NCBI GenBank assembly: GCA_001972305.1
Contig: BDDD01001761.1
Location: 160,930-224,929, forward strand
Length of the DNA: 64,000 nucleotides
Reading direction: 5' to 3'
DNA from: Cephalotus follicularis
Taxonomy: Eukaryota > Streptophyta > Magnoliopsida > Oxalidales > Cephalotaceae
A program made the position numbers and the translations under genes. Shown in pieces: positions 23,074 through 34,085 of the stretch. The notes under the pieces were generated by a model. That model had not been told where the DNA came from. It did not search any database and worked only from the letters and a program-made list of their open reading frames with translations. How positions within the stretch are numbered: position 1 is the stretch's first letter; every line of letters begins with the position of its first letter.

Positions 23074-24243
23074 TCATAGATAACAAAACGTACCTCTCAT
23101 GACGCCCTTGCCGGTATCTCTCCGCTGTGAAGGTCCAGCTGTAGCACCACCATCAATTGCAGGTCCAGGGGGCACAGTCACTTGCTTCATCGGACAATCC
23201 CTCCTCAAATGATCAGGTGCTCCGCACTTCATACATGACCCATTTTTCCACCAGCAGTCCTCCGGTTGATGGCCCTTTCTGTCACAATGGGGACAGACTC
23301 CCGTCCTAGCATTACTCCCCTGACTAGGAGTGCACTGATTAGCAGTTTGCTGAGATTCATTCTTTGTCGACTTTGTGGGAGAACCACTACTTTGCCACCT
23401 AGATGAAGCTGGCCTAGACTGCTTGGAAGTTTGGTTGCTCTGCTTTGTACGAGCTTTCTCGGCGCGGTCCTCACCTACTATGCTTTCCAGCAATCTTGCT
23501 TTTTGGGCAACGTCTACAAAAGTTCCCAATTCCATAGCTCTAATCCTTGACCGAAGGTCCAGTCGTAGACCCCTCAGGAATCTCTGATTCTTCTTTTCCT
23601 CATCCGCCACCAGATAGGCAGAGTGTCTGGCAAGCTCCATAAACCTGGCCTGGTATTCAACCACAGTCATCTCTCCTTGTCTCAGCTCTAGAAGTTCTGT
23701 CTCTCTTCGTTCTTGGTCAATACGAGGAACATAGGTATCAAGAAACTCTCTCTGGAATCTCTCCCACGTACTATCGAGTCTGGTTGACTCCCACTTTGCC
23801 TTGACCATCTCGCACCAGTGGATGGCCTCGCCCCATAACCGGTAGACAGCAAATTTCAGCTTCTGGTTTTCAGTACAATCCATGACTTCAAAGATCTTCT
23901 CCAGATCTTGTAACCATCTTTCTGCAATGGTGGCATCTAGCTCTCCTCGGAAGCTAGGAGGATTCTGCCTCATGAATTTCTCTAAGCCCTTCCCAAAAGA
24001 GTTCCCACCTTCATGGTCACACTGAGCAGGAGCTCTATGTCGGGGTTGAGCTTGCGTGTGGTATCGGCGCATCTCCTCCGCATTAGCCATATTGAAGGCC
24101 ATCTGTTACTGAAAGTAATCCGCAATACGCACCAACGGATCTCTGTCATCATGGGGGCCATTTACTCCTCGCGGAGCATCTGCTGCCCCGGGGGCATTGA
24201 CCTCAGCGGCTCTAGCTCTCACACGTGTTCTCCTTCTGTCCAT
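23074..24243 (-). pseudogene. gag: Gypsy gag with one early nonsense codon
   Basis: The frame starts MDRRRTRVRARAAEVNAPG at 24243, about 100 bp after the PBS, and meets a TAA at codon 46 (24106-24108) within a Gln-rich run. It then stays open for 343 more residues. Domains: a retrotransposon gag/capsid region over residues about 95-260 (for example WLQDLEKIFEVMDC and VVEYQARFMELARHSAYL), a Ser/Gln-rich basic linker, and two zinc knuckles near residues 315-355, CPHCDRKGHQPEDC and CMKCGAPDHLRRDC (both CX2CX4HX4C). It ends FCYL at the point where a fused pol would begin. Only one stop separates it from a complete gag, unlike the heavily damaged pol genes nearby. Confidence 0.9.
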
Positions 24244-24341
24244 TGTTCCTATATGGAAAAGATGTCATTAGTACTCATCTCAAGGAAACAATACCGTTAA
24301 TTGCCAAGGAACTTATCCAAGCTAAGCATATAATGGATATA

Positions 24342-24354
24342 TGCTCTGATACCA
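24342..24354 (-). other. Primer-binding site of the gag-only gypsy element
   Basis: The minus strand reads TGGTATCAGAGCA, the initiator-Met tRNA complement, 4 bp from the LTR start at 24359. Confidence 0.9.
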
Positions 24355-24358
24355 CCTT

Positions 24359-25656
24359 GTCACACCCCGTTTTCCAAAAAGACTTATGACGGTAGCAATT
24401 AACATAATTAATCCGGCTTAACCAATTTTACAAAAATTTAAACCTTTAAACATATACATCAGTTGCAGAAGTCTTTAAATATAAGCCGAACTAGCAATCG
24501 TAACACGCATCCCATACTACGTGTTACAACAGAACAACATCTTTGTTAACTGCTCAAGAAACGGAGTGTGATATAACCATCATTCACTGTCTCTTTCGTT
24601 CTATCCACAAACAGGGGTACACAACCCTTATGGACATACAATCAAGCATGGGATTCACCCAGAAATCAACATGCATGCATGATCTTTAATAACAGGTGTT
24701 GATATCATCAACCAAGCATTTAGTTCAACTCCCAATAAGCATGCAATTCATGCATTTCATTCATGGCAACACATTAACTTTGAACTCAAATATGCACATA
24801 TACTTACCCTACCTCTGGTTTCAAGTTAGAACCCTTGATAGTCCACCTCTTTGAGTTCCCAGGTTCTGGCCATAGCAGCTCCAAGATCCTCTTAGCAACT
24901 GCTACCCACGAGCTCCAAGTCTCCAGCTCCAACAAGCTCAACAAAGGTGGCTCTTACTCACTGGTTTCCTCCTCTTGCTTTCCTTTTGGTGTTTTAAAAC
25001 GAGAGAGAGAGGTGGGGAGGGGTTGTTCTTATGCAGGTGGCTCCCCCAACCTCTTTCTCCTCGCATTCAATGGACACTCTCGTGTTCTCTCCCTCTTTCC
25101 AAGAACTCTGCCATTTTCCTTTTGTTTTCTTCTCCTCCTTTCTTTTGCAGGTTGCAGGTGTAATTGGAATATCCTCTTGCATGCACCATGTCAAGGACAC
25201 GTTGGGAGCATGCGAAGCAACACACCAGCATGATCAACACGTCCCATTGTGCATGTCAAGGCATCTTGATAATGCCTCACAATTTCCCATTGCATGTTAT
25301 CCTATCAGTGTTAATCGTGACAGATGTTCTTTACAAAGGCATCGACGTCTTCACTTAGACGTCGATGTCTTTTCCTCTTCCGTGAGAAAGTGTCGATGTC
25401 ATCGCCCTACATCAACGTGCATGCCCATGCATTCACGTGCGTCTCGGTTCCAAAAGGCGTCGACGACTTTCCAAAGACGTCGATGCGTTTACGTCAAAGC
25501 TGCGGTGTTTCAAGTTTAACACACACAATTCTTTCTCCAAGCAATATTTAGGGTTTGTAAGCATCTTTGAGGTCGAAATCTCAACCATTCTCATTAACTC
25601 AATAATAATATTTCAATCAAATTGAAATACATTGTGCAAAAATCTTGGGCGTTACA
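24359..25656 (-). repeat. 5' LTR (right) of the gag-only gypsy element
   Basis: 1298 bp. It matches the left LTR but lacks the block corresponding to 21255-21609. Confidence 0.88.
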
Positions 25657-27073
25657 CGGCTGCTCAACCCTATCCAGTCGAATGCTAAGGCAAAGCAGTC
25701 AACTACTCAACCATGGCAGCCGGCTAATCTTGAAGGCAGCCGACTGTCCTGAGTAAAATTACTGATATAAGTCCTGTTAAGGCCTCAATTTTGAATGTAA
25801 TTAACTTGGCCTCCATTTGGATGACTAGAACAGTTAATCCTGACCTCATATACAATTACATTCCAAAACTAAACAACGTACTCACTCCGTGTAAGAGTTG
25901 CATATGAATGACTTTGAAATGCTATTCTTGCGAATCCTTGAATTGCTGTTGCTTTTGTTGTTGTTACTAAATATGCTACTGTCATATTAGTATATACTGT
26001 TTTGGTGTCATTTAACGCCATTACCACTTGTATCTCAATAATTGGAACCAACTATGGGCTATGTACCCAAATTATGATTAACTACCATTTTTAAAATGAA
26101 GAACCTATTTGATTAAAAGAAATTATTGATTTTCCTCCTATGAGAGGTATCACCTGTTTGTTCTCCAAAGCGAGAACCATTATTGTATTGATATCGTTTC
26201 TCTCCTATGAGATGTACGATAAATGAATTGTTATACGTTTCTAAGAAAACAACTTTTATATTGCATATTGCTGATATATGTAATATTATTATTGAATGCT
26301 TGTATTGTTTGTGCTTGTTGCCGGGCGTCGAGTGATGGCTGTGGTCACCGACTACGGTAGGGATCCTGGGTGCCAGGAGTTGGCCAGGAGATCTCGAAAA
26401 CTTATCTACATTGCAGATCTTATTTGTTAAACTACCCGCCAACGCCGATAGTAAATGTTACCTGTTCTATCATCCTCAGAGCGCGGGAGATAGTTAGGTA
26501 GTGCATAGTCGGAGCTAGGAGATAGCGGCATGTGACACCCAAACCATGGATGAATTTATTGTACCCTTGTGCGGTATTCTTGCATATGGATTGTTTATGG
26601 CCACTTGGCATGATTGCTTATATATTGGCTCATTTAAATGTTATTTGATATAAACTGTCATACATGTTGCATTCATGTATTCCTTAGCATGCATTATCTT
26701 CCTACTTAGCCAAGTGAGGACAACGGCTAACCCCTACAATTTCAGTTTGAGCGAAGACGTTGAAGTTGCTGCTGAAGCTTGGAGAGGTTCTTTTGTTCAC
26801 CTTAAGGTTGTTATTTTGTTGTTATGTACTGTTTTGTATTGAACGGTTCATACCTCGTTAATGTTGTACTTCCGCTTGTAAGGATAATTTAATTTGAATT
26901 GTAACCGCACGTAGTATGGGATGCGTGCGGATGACTTATGTTATATTCTGGCTTATTGAATGCTTCCGCATATTATTTTTTGATTTGTTAAATGAATGCT
27001 GGAATATATTCAATTACTGATATCACCACATATGCTTGTCTAACGTGATTGGAAAAAACAGGATGTGACAGCA

Positions 27074-27086
27074 TGGTATCAGAGCA
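27074..27086 (+). other. Primer-binding site of the Tekay-like element
   Basis: TGGTATCAGAGCA begins 3 bp after the LTR end at 27070. Confidence 0.92.
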
Positions 27087-27175
27087 TATTCCGTATATGC
27101 TAAGCTGGGATAAGTTTCTCAGAAATTTAAGTGAATTGTTTCCTAATGATTCTGTCATTCCACATAGGAAACTGA

Positions 27176-27880
27176 ATGGACCTACGGAGTGGTAGACGGG
27201 TAAGGCGTGGAGTCGACGAGGGGAGTAATGCTCCGCCAGTACCTGAAAATGTTTCGCCAATGATTGAAGGAGTGAACATTCCTCCAGTGCATAACGAAAG
27301 GAGTAACTTTGACCGCATGGTTGACCTCTTTCAACAGCAGATTCAAGCCAATGCGGTGAATATAGAGCGGATAACCGATATTATCTGACAACAGATGACT
27401 GCTAGTGCCGCTCACATGGAGGAAAGGTAGCGATTGTACCTTCAAGCACAACAGGTTAGACAACGTTCTGGACGGTCTAGGTGAGCTTCCAAACAACCTC
27501 AGCAGACTGCTACTAGAGATACTTCTCGTTCAAGGACTTCCATCCGAAGTGGTCACCCGAATTTTGGAGGATGTAATTTTTGTGGTTTTTCAAATCACGA
27601 GGAAACTGAGTGCTGGAAGAAGGTAGGGAAGTGCCTGGGATGTGGCTCATCTGATCATCGTGTGAACGGGTGTCCCTTTATAAAAACTCAACCGAGTAAT
27701 GATGGAGCTAGTGGTAGTGCTGCGGTAGCACAACCGCGAGGAGATACGGGCAAAAGAATCATGCAAGGTAAAGTTATACTTACCCAATAAGATATAACTG
27801 ATATGAGGTATATAAATGCTAGTGTGTTAGTTGACTTTGGGGTCACATACGCATTCGTTACATCATGTTTTCTGTATTGA
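27176..27880 (+). pseudogene. Gag-protease remnant of the Tekay-like element
   Basis: Starts MDLRSGRRVRRG at 27176. One frame can be followed through stops near 27386, 27428, 27482 and 27788 to 27880. The capsid domain is missing: the N-terminal 70 residues pass almost directly to two zinc knuckles, CNFCGFSNHEETEC and CLGCGSSDHRVNGC. The protease motif follows as VLVDFGVTYAFV, in which the Ser of the usual Asp-Ser-Gly is Phe. The protein cannot work as gag or protease. Confidence 0.85.
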
Positions 27881-28030
27881 CTTGCATGGCATTACTGTTG
27901 TGTACACGTGTATTTGGAGGCGAATGCCCCAACTAGTGATTGCATGCTGACCAATGCGATAATAGATAATAGTGCGATCCCGATAGTGAGAGTTCAGTAT
28001 CAAAAGATGATCTGAATTGCTCCAATATCC

Positions 28031-29232
28031 AGAGCACCGTATCGAATGGCTCCTGCTGAACTGGAAGAGTTGAAGGTTCAGCTACAGGATTATCTTGACA
28101 AGGGCTTTATCGGACCGTGTGTATCACCATGGGGAGCACCCGGTTCTGTTCGTGAAAAGGAAGGATGGATCGATGAGGCTATGCATTGACTATAGGCTGC
28201 TAAGTCAAGTGACGGTGAAGAACAAGTATCCTCTGCCACATATTGAGGAATTGTTCGACCAACTGCAAGGCTCAACTGTGTTCTCCAAGCTTGACCTAAG
28301 AACAGTCTATCATCAGTTGAGGATCCGAGAAGGTGATGTGGAGAAGACTGCATTTCGAACTAGATATGGGCACTACGAGTTTCTGATACTGCCATTTGGT
28401 TTGATGAATGCTCCTGCAACCTTTATGTGTCTGATGGACAGAGTGTTCCAACCGTATCTTGATCAGTTTGTCGTTATATTTTTAGATGACATTCTGATCT
28501 ACTCAAAGAGCGTTGAGGAACACATGCAGCATTTGACAATTGTACTGCCGACACTACAGAAGGATCAGCTGTACGCCAAATTCAGCAAGTGCGAATTTTG
28601 GCTGGATCATGTGACGTTCCTAAGTCACATTGTGTCGTGTGAAGGATTGTCTGTAGATCCTTCGAAGATTTAGAGTATTGTTGATTGGCCCAACCGAGGA
28701 ACGTTACGGAGGTTCGTAGTTTCTTGGGATTGGCTGGCTATTACCGAAGATTCATCAAGGGGTTTTCGAAGCTTGCTACACTGCTGACACAGTTGACTCA
28801 GAAGAAGTCCTGTTTTGTGTGGGACGATTCTTGTGAGGCAAGTTTCCAAGAGTTGAAGAGTCGGTTGATTTTGGCTCCAGTGTTGGCATTACCGGAGGGT
28901 AATGAGGGATTTACTGTCTATACCGATGCTTCTGGGAAAGGATTAGGATGCGTACTTATGCAACATGGTAAGGCGATTGCATAAGCATCAAGGAAGTTAA
29001 AGTAGTACGAGGAAAATTATCCCGTACACGATCTGGAATTGGCAGCCATAGTGTTTGCTTTGCAGAAATGGAGGCACTACCTCTATGGTGCACAGTTTGA
29101 AATCTTTACTGACCATAAAAGTTTGAAATATTTGTTTTCCCAGAAGGAGCTCAACATGAGACAGAGGCGATGGGTAGAATTCTTTAATAACTACAACTGC
29201 AATATTCAATACCACCGGAAAAGGCGAATGTA
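28031..29232 (+). pseudogene. Reverse transcriptase and RNase H remnant of the Tekay-like element
   Basis: RT begins around [10 protein letters not shown] at 28034 and runs through [31 protein letters not shown] and the catalytic box FLDDILIYS (about 28480). An extra base near 28140 shifts the frame, and a TAG at 28671 plus a second shift near 28685 separate it from the connection and RNase H part. That part ([17 protein letters not shown], then [11 protein letters not shown] with the catalytic Asp, and [10 protein letters not shown]) has stops near 28984 and 29005. In the family these domains copy the RNA and remove the template strand. Confidence 0.9.
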
Positions 29233-29925
29233 GTGGTCGTTGCGCTGAGTCGCAAGGCAATGATTGCTGGAGCAATGGTTTCACAGTGGAAGCTATTGGA
29301 GGAATTTCAGAGATGGAATCCGTTCATGGTTTCTCGAGGAGTTATTGTGGCCAGTATGAGAGCACAACCGGAACTTCTGGAGCGTATTGGGACTGCTCAG
29401 TACAATGATTCTGAATTATGGAGTACTCTTGAGAAACTAGACACGGATTCTGAGTTCTCCATTCATACTGATAGCATATTGAGGTTCCGAGGAAGGATAT
29501 GTGCTCCGGATGATGAGAGTATCAAGGGTGAGCTACTGCAACAAGCTCATAAGTTGAACTACTGTGTCCACCCAGGAAGTACCCAGATGTGGCACGACCT
29601 GAAAAGAAACTACTGGTGGAGTGGTATGAAATGGGAAATTACTGAATACGTAGCAAGATGTTTGACTTGTCAGCGAGTGAAAGCTGAAAATCAGAAACCT
29701 GTTGGACTGCTACAATCGCTACCAGTGGTTGAATGGAAATGGGAGCATGTGACCCTGGACTTGTATCGAGATTGCCGAGGTCACAGGATCGAATGGAAAA
29801 AGGTACTGAGAAACAAGACCATTCCTATGGTAAAAGTGCTTTGGTGTTTCCACGGGGCTGAGGAAGCTACGTGGGAACGTGAAGATGAAATGATGGAGAA
29901 ATTCCCTCACTTGTTAGGGATGTAA
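29233..29925 (+). pseudogene. Integrase zinc domain fused to a chromodomain, catalytic core deleted
   Basis: An uninterrupted frame of 230 residues. The N-terminal half shows the HHCC zinc-binding domain: two His (HKLNYCVHPGS) and CLTCQRVKAE. After PVVEWKWEHVTLDLYRD the sequence jumps to IEWKKVLRNK, so the D,D-35-E core and the following linker are gone. The C-terminus, KVLWCFHGAEEATWERED to FPHLL, is a chromodomain as in Tekay/Del integrases, where it steers integration to chromatin. The gap is an internal deletion near 29778; the frame is restored across it. Not active as an integrase. Confidence 0.88.
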
Positions 29926-29953
29926 GGGCTAAATTCGAGGAAAAATTTTCTTT

Positions 29954-29965
29954 AAGGAGGGAGGA
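29954..29965 (+). other. Polypurine tract of the Tekay-like element
   Basis: AAGGAGGGAGGA directly precedes the 3' LTR start TGTAATAACC at 29967. Confidence 0.85.
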
Positions 29966-29966
29966 A

Positions 29967-32037
29967 TGTAATAACCGCAAATTCAATTAATGTATATTGA
30001 TTCCATGTTTAAAATAAATATACATTTTAATTGAATTATTTGTCCAATTATAATAATTTTGTGATTGGTAATTACTTGGGATGAATGGAGATGCAATTCT
30101 GGTAAAGTATCAAACTTAAGAAACCCTAAAACAACCATTGACAATCGACTGCCACAGGGGGGCAGTCGACTGTCTAAATGCGTGGTATGGCAGTCGACTG
30201 CAAAGTGAAGGCAGTCGACTGGATCGGTACAGAACGGGTGTCTGTACATGCCTGTGTGACTGAACAAAAGGGAATGCATGGTGGGCAGGTGTCATGCGTG
30301 ACAGGAGCTGACAGAGCATGCAAATTAGAGTGCTTGCATGCCCTCTATTCCACCTACAAGTTGCAGACCTGTAACCTGCAAAAACAAAAGAGAGAAAGGT
30401 GAGAATGAAGAGTGCATGTGAGAGAGAGAAGCAAATGAGAGAATGAGCAATGGAGCCTGGCAAATTCAAAAGCTCCAGACCTTTATATCAGCTGTCCAGG
30501 AGCTGAATGTGGGTTAGAAAACGTTGAGAGAAGAGGAAATTGCTGGAGATCATTGAGAACTTGCATTGGAAGGGTTAGAGAGCTCAAAGAAGGAGGATTG
30601 AAGCTTTGGACTCTTGGTAAGTTTCTAAATTCGAACTTACTGCTCCCATGATATGATAATGTAACTAGGAGGAATGTTGAATACCTTCTGTCAAACATGG
30701 TTAAGGTTAATAACTTTAGAATTGATTTAAAATGTTAAGGGAAATAAGTAAGAAATGGATATGAAGCTTAGAAAGTTTAAATAACTCTAATTTGGATTAT
30801 TGTTGTTGTTGTTAGTTGTTATAACTCCTGATTTCCCTAAGTACACACATACACCTTCTATCAACTCATTAGGATCATGGAATCCGAAATTGAATGGTGT
30901 TTGACATAGAGTTCAAAAGGAAATTGTAAGATAAAAGCTTGAGACTTAAAGGATTTGTAATAAACTACTGTTGAAGTAGTAATTGTAGCTGGATAATGTA
31001 GTGAAACCTACTGGTGCTAATGCATGTGTTCATAAACATGCATGATATAGATTGAACCTGTTGGAATTAAAAGATTTTTGGTGAAGGACTTGGAAACACA
31101 AAGAGAAAGATCATTCCAGTTGATCTTGGGATAAGCAATTGAGGTAGGGGTAACGATATGTTATAGAAGATATGATCATGCATATCATGTATGTTATCTT
31201 TCTGCATTGTTGCATGCTTTGATTGTATTGAATTGGGATTGTGAAATATATAAACTGCTACTGCCTGCATTTTCTGGGCAGAAGCAGTCGACTGTTCTTC
31301 ATGGCAGTCGACTGCTAAACCCTATCCAGTCGACTGCTAAGGCAAAGTAGTCGACTACTTAACCAAGGCAGCCGGCTATTCTTGAAGGTAGCCGACTGTC
31401 CTGAGTAAATTACTGATGTAAGTCCTGTCAAGGCCTCAATTTTGAATGTAATTAACTTGGCCTCCATTTGGATGACTAGAACAGTTAATCCTGGCCTCAT
31501 ATACAATTACATTCCAAAACTAAACAACGAACTCACTCCTTGTGAGAGTTGCATGTGAATGATTTTGAAATGCTATTCTTGGGAATCCTTGAATTGTTGC
31601 TGCTTTAGTTGTTGTTACTAAATATGCTACTGTCATATTAGTATATACTGTTTTGGTGTCATTTAACACCATTACCACTTGTATCTCAATAATAAGAACC
31701 AACTATGGGCTATGTACCCAAATTATGATTAACTACCATTTTTCAAATGAAAAACCTATTTGATTAAAAGAAATTTTTGATTTTCCTCCTATGAGAGGTA
31801 TCACCTGTTTGTTCTCTAAAGCGAGAACCATTATTGTATTGATATCGTTTCTCTCCTATGAGATGTACGATAAATGAATTGTTATACGTTTCTAAGAAAA
31901 CAACTTTTATATTGCATATTGCTGATATATGTAATATTATTATTGAATGCTTGTATTGTTTGTGCTTGTTGCCGGTAGTCGAGTGATGGTTGTGGTCACC
32001 GACTACGGTAGGGATCCTGGGTGATAGGAGTTGGCCA
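29967..32037 (+). repeat. 3' LTR of the Tekay-like element, truncated
   Basis: Matches 19675-21022 and 25662 to about 26393 and then ends after GTTGGCCA. It shows the undisturbed sequence at the nested insertion site (near 31300-31315) and the CAGTCGACTG clusters at about 30140-30215 and 31283-31400. Confidence 0.9.
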
Positions 32038-32124
32038 AACACATTAGCTCCCCCTGAGTTTATTATCTCCCCCTTAGTCATATGAGGGTTAAATAACATA
32101 TAAGGGTTAAACAAATGTCATTTT

Positions 32125-32193
32125 CTCCCCTTTTTCTTTAAAACTTTCTCCCCTTTTTCTTTAAAACTTTGTCCCCTTTTTCTTTAAAACTTT
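32125..32193. repeat. 23-bp tandem repeat, three units, tract-like
   Basis: Units of CTCCCCTTTTTCTTTAAAAC plus TTT repeat three times with one base change (CTCCCC to GTCCCC). On the minus strand each unit contains AAAGAAAAAGGGGAG, a polypurine tract, so the tract itself has been triplicated. Confidence 0.85.
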
Positions 32194-32575
32194 GAACAAG
32201 TACTCTCCCCCTTTTTGTTATCATCTTAAAAGGGATTTAAGGAACTCATCCAACCTTATGATTAAAAGGCCTTTGAGTATGCAAAAAAATATACCAAAGT
32301 TAACAAACCATTTTCAATTTGAATAAAGCCTGTGCATACTAAAACGATTGAACAATATACCAAATCATTTCAAACTACAAGCATTAAAACCATTACATCA
32401 AGCTGTAATATAGTACATCAAAGCATTAAAAACATGAACTTTATTTCATTAATGCCATAACATAGTCATTTACATAATAGGATTGAACTTTCAATCTTCA
32501 AGCATTAAAAAACCAGAAAATGCAGAAATGCAAAAGAACAGAAAATGCAGAACACAAAAGACATGATGCACATGC

Positions 32576-32930
32576 TCAATCCTCCATAGCATCCGTGGCT
32601 GCATCTATGGCTGCATCGTCCGGTGGATCATCGTCGTGGCTGGATGATGAGGATATGAGGCCATCATACACAACAAGGCCTGCGTCAGCGGTTCTCTTGA
32701 AAAATCTCTTTTGACGCCTCCTCATGCTCTCAATGTTTTTCTGCATGCTCTTGATAACATCGAACATCTCATCCATCCCATGTCTTGGAGGATGCTCTTC
32801 TGGAATCTGTTGAGGTGGTGGTTCGATCTGTAATGGTGCATTCTCCGCTTCCTCACCCGCCTCAGCTTCTCCCTCTTCTTGCTCTATTCGGTTTGAATCC
32901 TCAACCGCCAGATAAAGCGTCGACCGCCAG
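32576..32930 (-). pseudogene. C-terminal fragment of the extra Sirevirus ORF
   Basis: The minus-strand frame shows EDSNRIEQEEGEAEAGEEAE, then MDEMFDVIKSMQKNIESMRR and DGLISSSSSHDDD, clearly related to the last 125 residues of the 425-codon ORF at 48267. The frame continues N-terminally into LTR-derived sequence (from about 32930), so the first 300 residues are lost. Conserved parts are an acidic run, a coiled coil, a basic RRRQKR patch and the LISSSSSHD motif. Confidence 0.8.
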
Positions 32931-33170
32931 CCTTGAGCGTCGTCGCTTAGGCACATTTTAATTGCCAATTACTCTCTGTACCAGACAGCAGACGCTTTGC
33001 ACTAAGCGTATGCATTTTGCGCCTCAAAGCGCAGACGCTTGAATTTGAGCGTCGACGCTTGGAGTGTTATTTCCAATTCTCCAAGAACTTCACCGGTAGA
33101 CGCTTTGATCTTGTCTCGACCGCCAGCCAAAGCGCAGACGCTTTAATTGCAAGCGTCGGCGGTCTGTGCT
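32910..33170. repeat. Cluster of AAGCGTCGACGCTT and AAGCGCAGACGCTT sites
   Basis: Same motif types as in the LTRs at 47265-47620 and 57700-58050, within the LTR part of the Sirevirus remnant. Confidence 0.8.
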
Positions 33171-33285
33171 GTTTCTGCATAATTTCTGCTGATATGTTTA
33201 TCTTTTACCTTTCTTGCACATACAGAAACTTTGTCAAATACAAATATGTTATCATCAAAACATAGGATTGAAACATAAATGTCAA

Positions 33286-34085
33286 CAAGGGGGAGATTGT
33301 TGGCCTTTGCCACCCCGATTAATTTCATTACCATATGTTATTTTGATGATTAACAAACATAGATTTCTTGTATGCATAATTCTATGATTTATAACTTCAT
33401 ATACTCACTTGATTTTATGTCCAAAGTTGTGCCAAGATCATTTCTGCGGGTACAGGGCAATCCAGCCGACTGGCAAGCAATCCAGTCGACTGCCCAAGGT
33501 TGAGTAGTCGACTGTCATAGGTTGTGTAGCTGACTGGTTCTTCAACCAAGTCCAGAAATTGCAAGAACATAGATCCAGCCGACTGCCACAGGGGTCCAGT
33601 CGACTGCCAGGCCAAGACAGCCGACTGCCACAGGGGTCCAGTCGACTGCCATAGGTGCACATTTCAGGCAGTAGCTTCTGTATCATTTTAACACCTCATC
33701 TAGCCGACTGAAGCAGGGCACCAGTCGACTGCCAGGGGGTCCAGTCGACTGCCACTGAATCCAGCCAACTGTCCACATTTGTGCAAATTCAGGCAGTAGC
33801 ATATGTAAATCCAATTTCAGGTCCACAGCCGACTGGAACAGAGCAACCAGTCGACTGCCAAGCTCCACCAGCCGACTGCCCAGAGGATGTAGCCGACTGT
33901 CCACCACCAACGGCTATATTCAAATATATGCGCCATCAAATGCAGCTTACTGCCGTATAAATCCAGCCGACTGGATTTGTAACAGACTTCAAAAATAGAT
34001 TCGTTGGAGCACAAGTTTAAATGCCAAAGTGGAGCATCAATTGTGTGTTTGAGTTATTTGAATTGATTGTGGTATTTTTGCTAGT
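33286..34085 (+). repeat. Copia-type polypurine tract plus LTR fragment, plus strand
   Basis: CAAGGGGGAGAT (33286-33297) and TGTTGGCCTTTGCC at 33298 form the tract and LTR start of another copia/Sirevirus-type element. It abuts the oppositely oriented LTR start ending at 33287. The fragment is almost filled by CAGYCGACTG sites and ends around TCTATTCACCCG at 34085-34111. No coding region of its own. Confidence 0.6.
33455..33970. repeat. Dense array of CAGTCGACTG and CAGCCGACTG sites
   Basis: I count about 17 sites in 515 bp, alternating between CCAGTCGACTGCC and CCAGCCGACTGCC forms, many followed by ACAGGGGTCCAG. Not a tandem repeat: the DNA between sites varies. Confidence 0.9.

Larger units (their letters stand above)
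21023..25656 (-). mobile_element. Gag-only Ty3/gypsy element, minus strand, nested in the Tekay-like LTR
   Basis: Plus-strand ends are TGTCACACCCCG at 21023 and GGGCGTTACA at 25656. Flanks CCACT (21018-21022) and CGGCT (25657-25661) are each one change from CGACT, the sequence present in the uninterrupted LTR copy near 31308, so the target duplication is recognisable but mutated. The internal part (22689-24358, 1670 bp) holds a polypurine tract, about 370 bp without coding, gag and a PBS. There is no trace of protease, RT or integrase. It must have used enzymes of a relative. Confidence 0.9.
19675..27070 (+). repeat. 5' LTR of the Tekay-like element, split by a nested gypsy element
   Basis: About 2.75 kb of LTR once 21023-25656 is removed. 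CAGTCGACTG palindromes occur near 19870, 19898, 19918, 20994 and 25665-25745. A TTAGCC/GGCTAA pair (26706-26711, 26725-26730) and a GTATGGGATGCGTG ... GCTTCCGCA block lie near its end. Confidence 0.88.
19675..32037 (+). mobile_element. Tekay-like (chromovirus) Ty3/gypsy element, plus strand
   Basis: The 5' LTR (19675-21022 plus 25662-27070) starts TGTAATAACCG and ends GATGTGACA. A tRNA-Met PBS follows at 27074. Remnants of gag, protease, RT, RNase H, integrase and a C-terminal chromodomain span 27176-29925. A polypurine tract (29954-29965) precedes the 3' LTR (29967-32037), which breaks off after GTTGGCCA. The chromodomain at the integrase end and the long LTRs (about 2.7 kb) suit the Tekay/Del lineage. 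The left flank is GTCAC; the right target duplication cannot be tested. Confidence 0.88.
32038..33287 (-). mobile_element. Rearranged Sirevirus remnant, minus strand
   Basis: Read on the minus strand, it starts with an LTR start (33287 leftward, reverse complement of CATAAATGTCAACA). It passes after about 350 bp into the C-terminal part of the extra ORF (to 32576), and then into polypurine tract-like DNA (32225-32060). Gag, pol, most of the LTR and the 3' LTR are missing. The order fits a large deletion between the 5' LTR and the extra ORF. Confidence 0.7.

Noticed and set aside
27074..27086. tRNA genes at the TGGTATCAGAGC sites
   Set aside because: Only the 3' acceptor complement is present; these are primer-binding sites.
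33455..33970. Regularly recurring short repeats as a CRISPR array
   Set aside because: The sites are only 10-14 bp, palindromic, unevenly spaced and variable, in a plant LTR. No cas genes are present.
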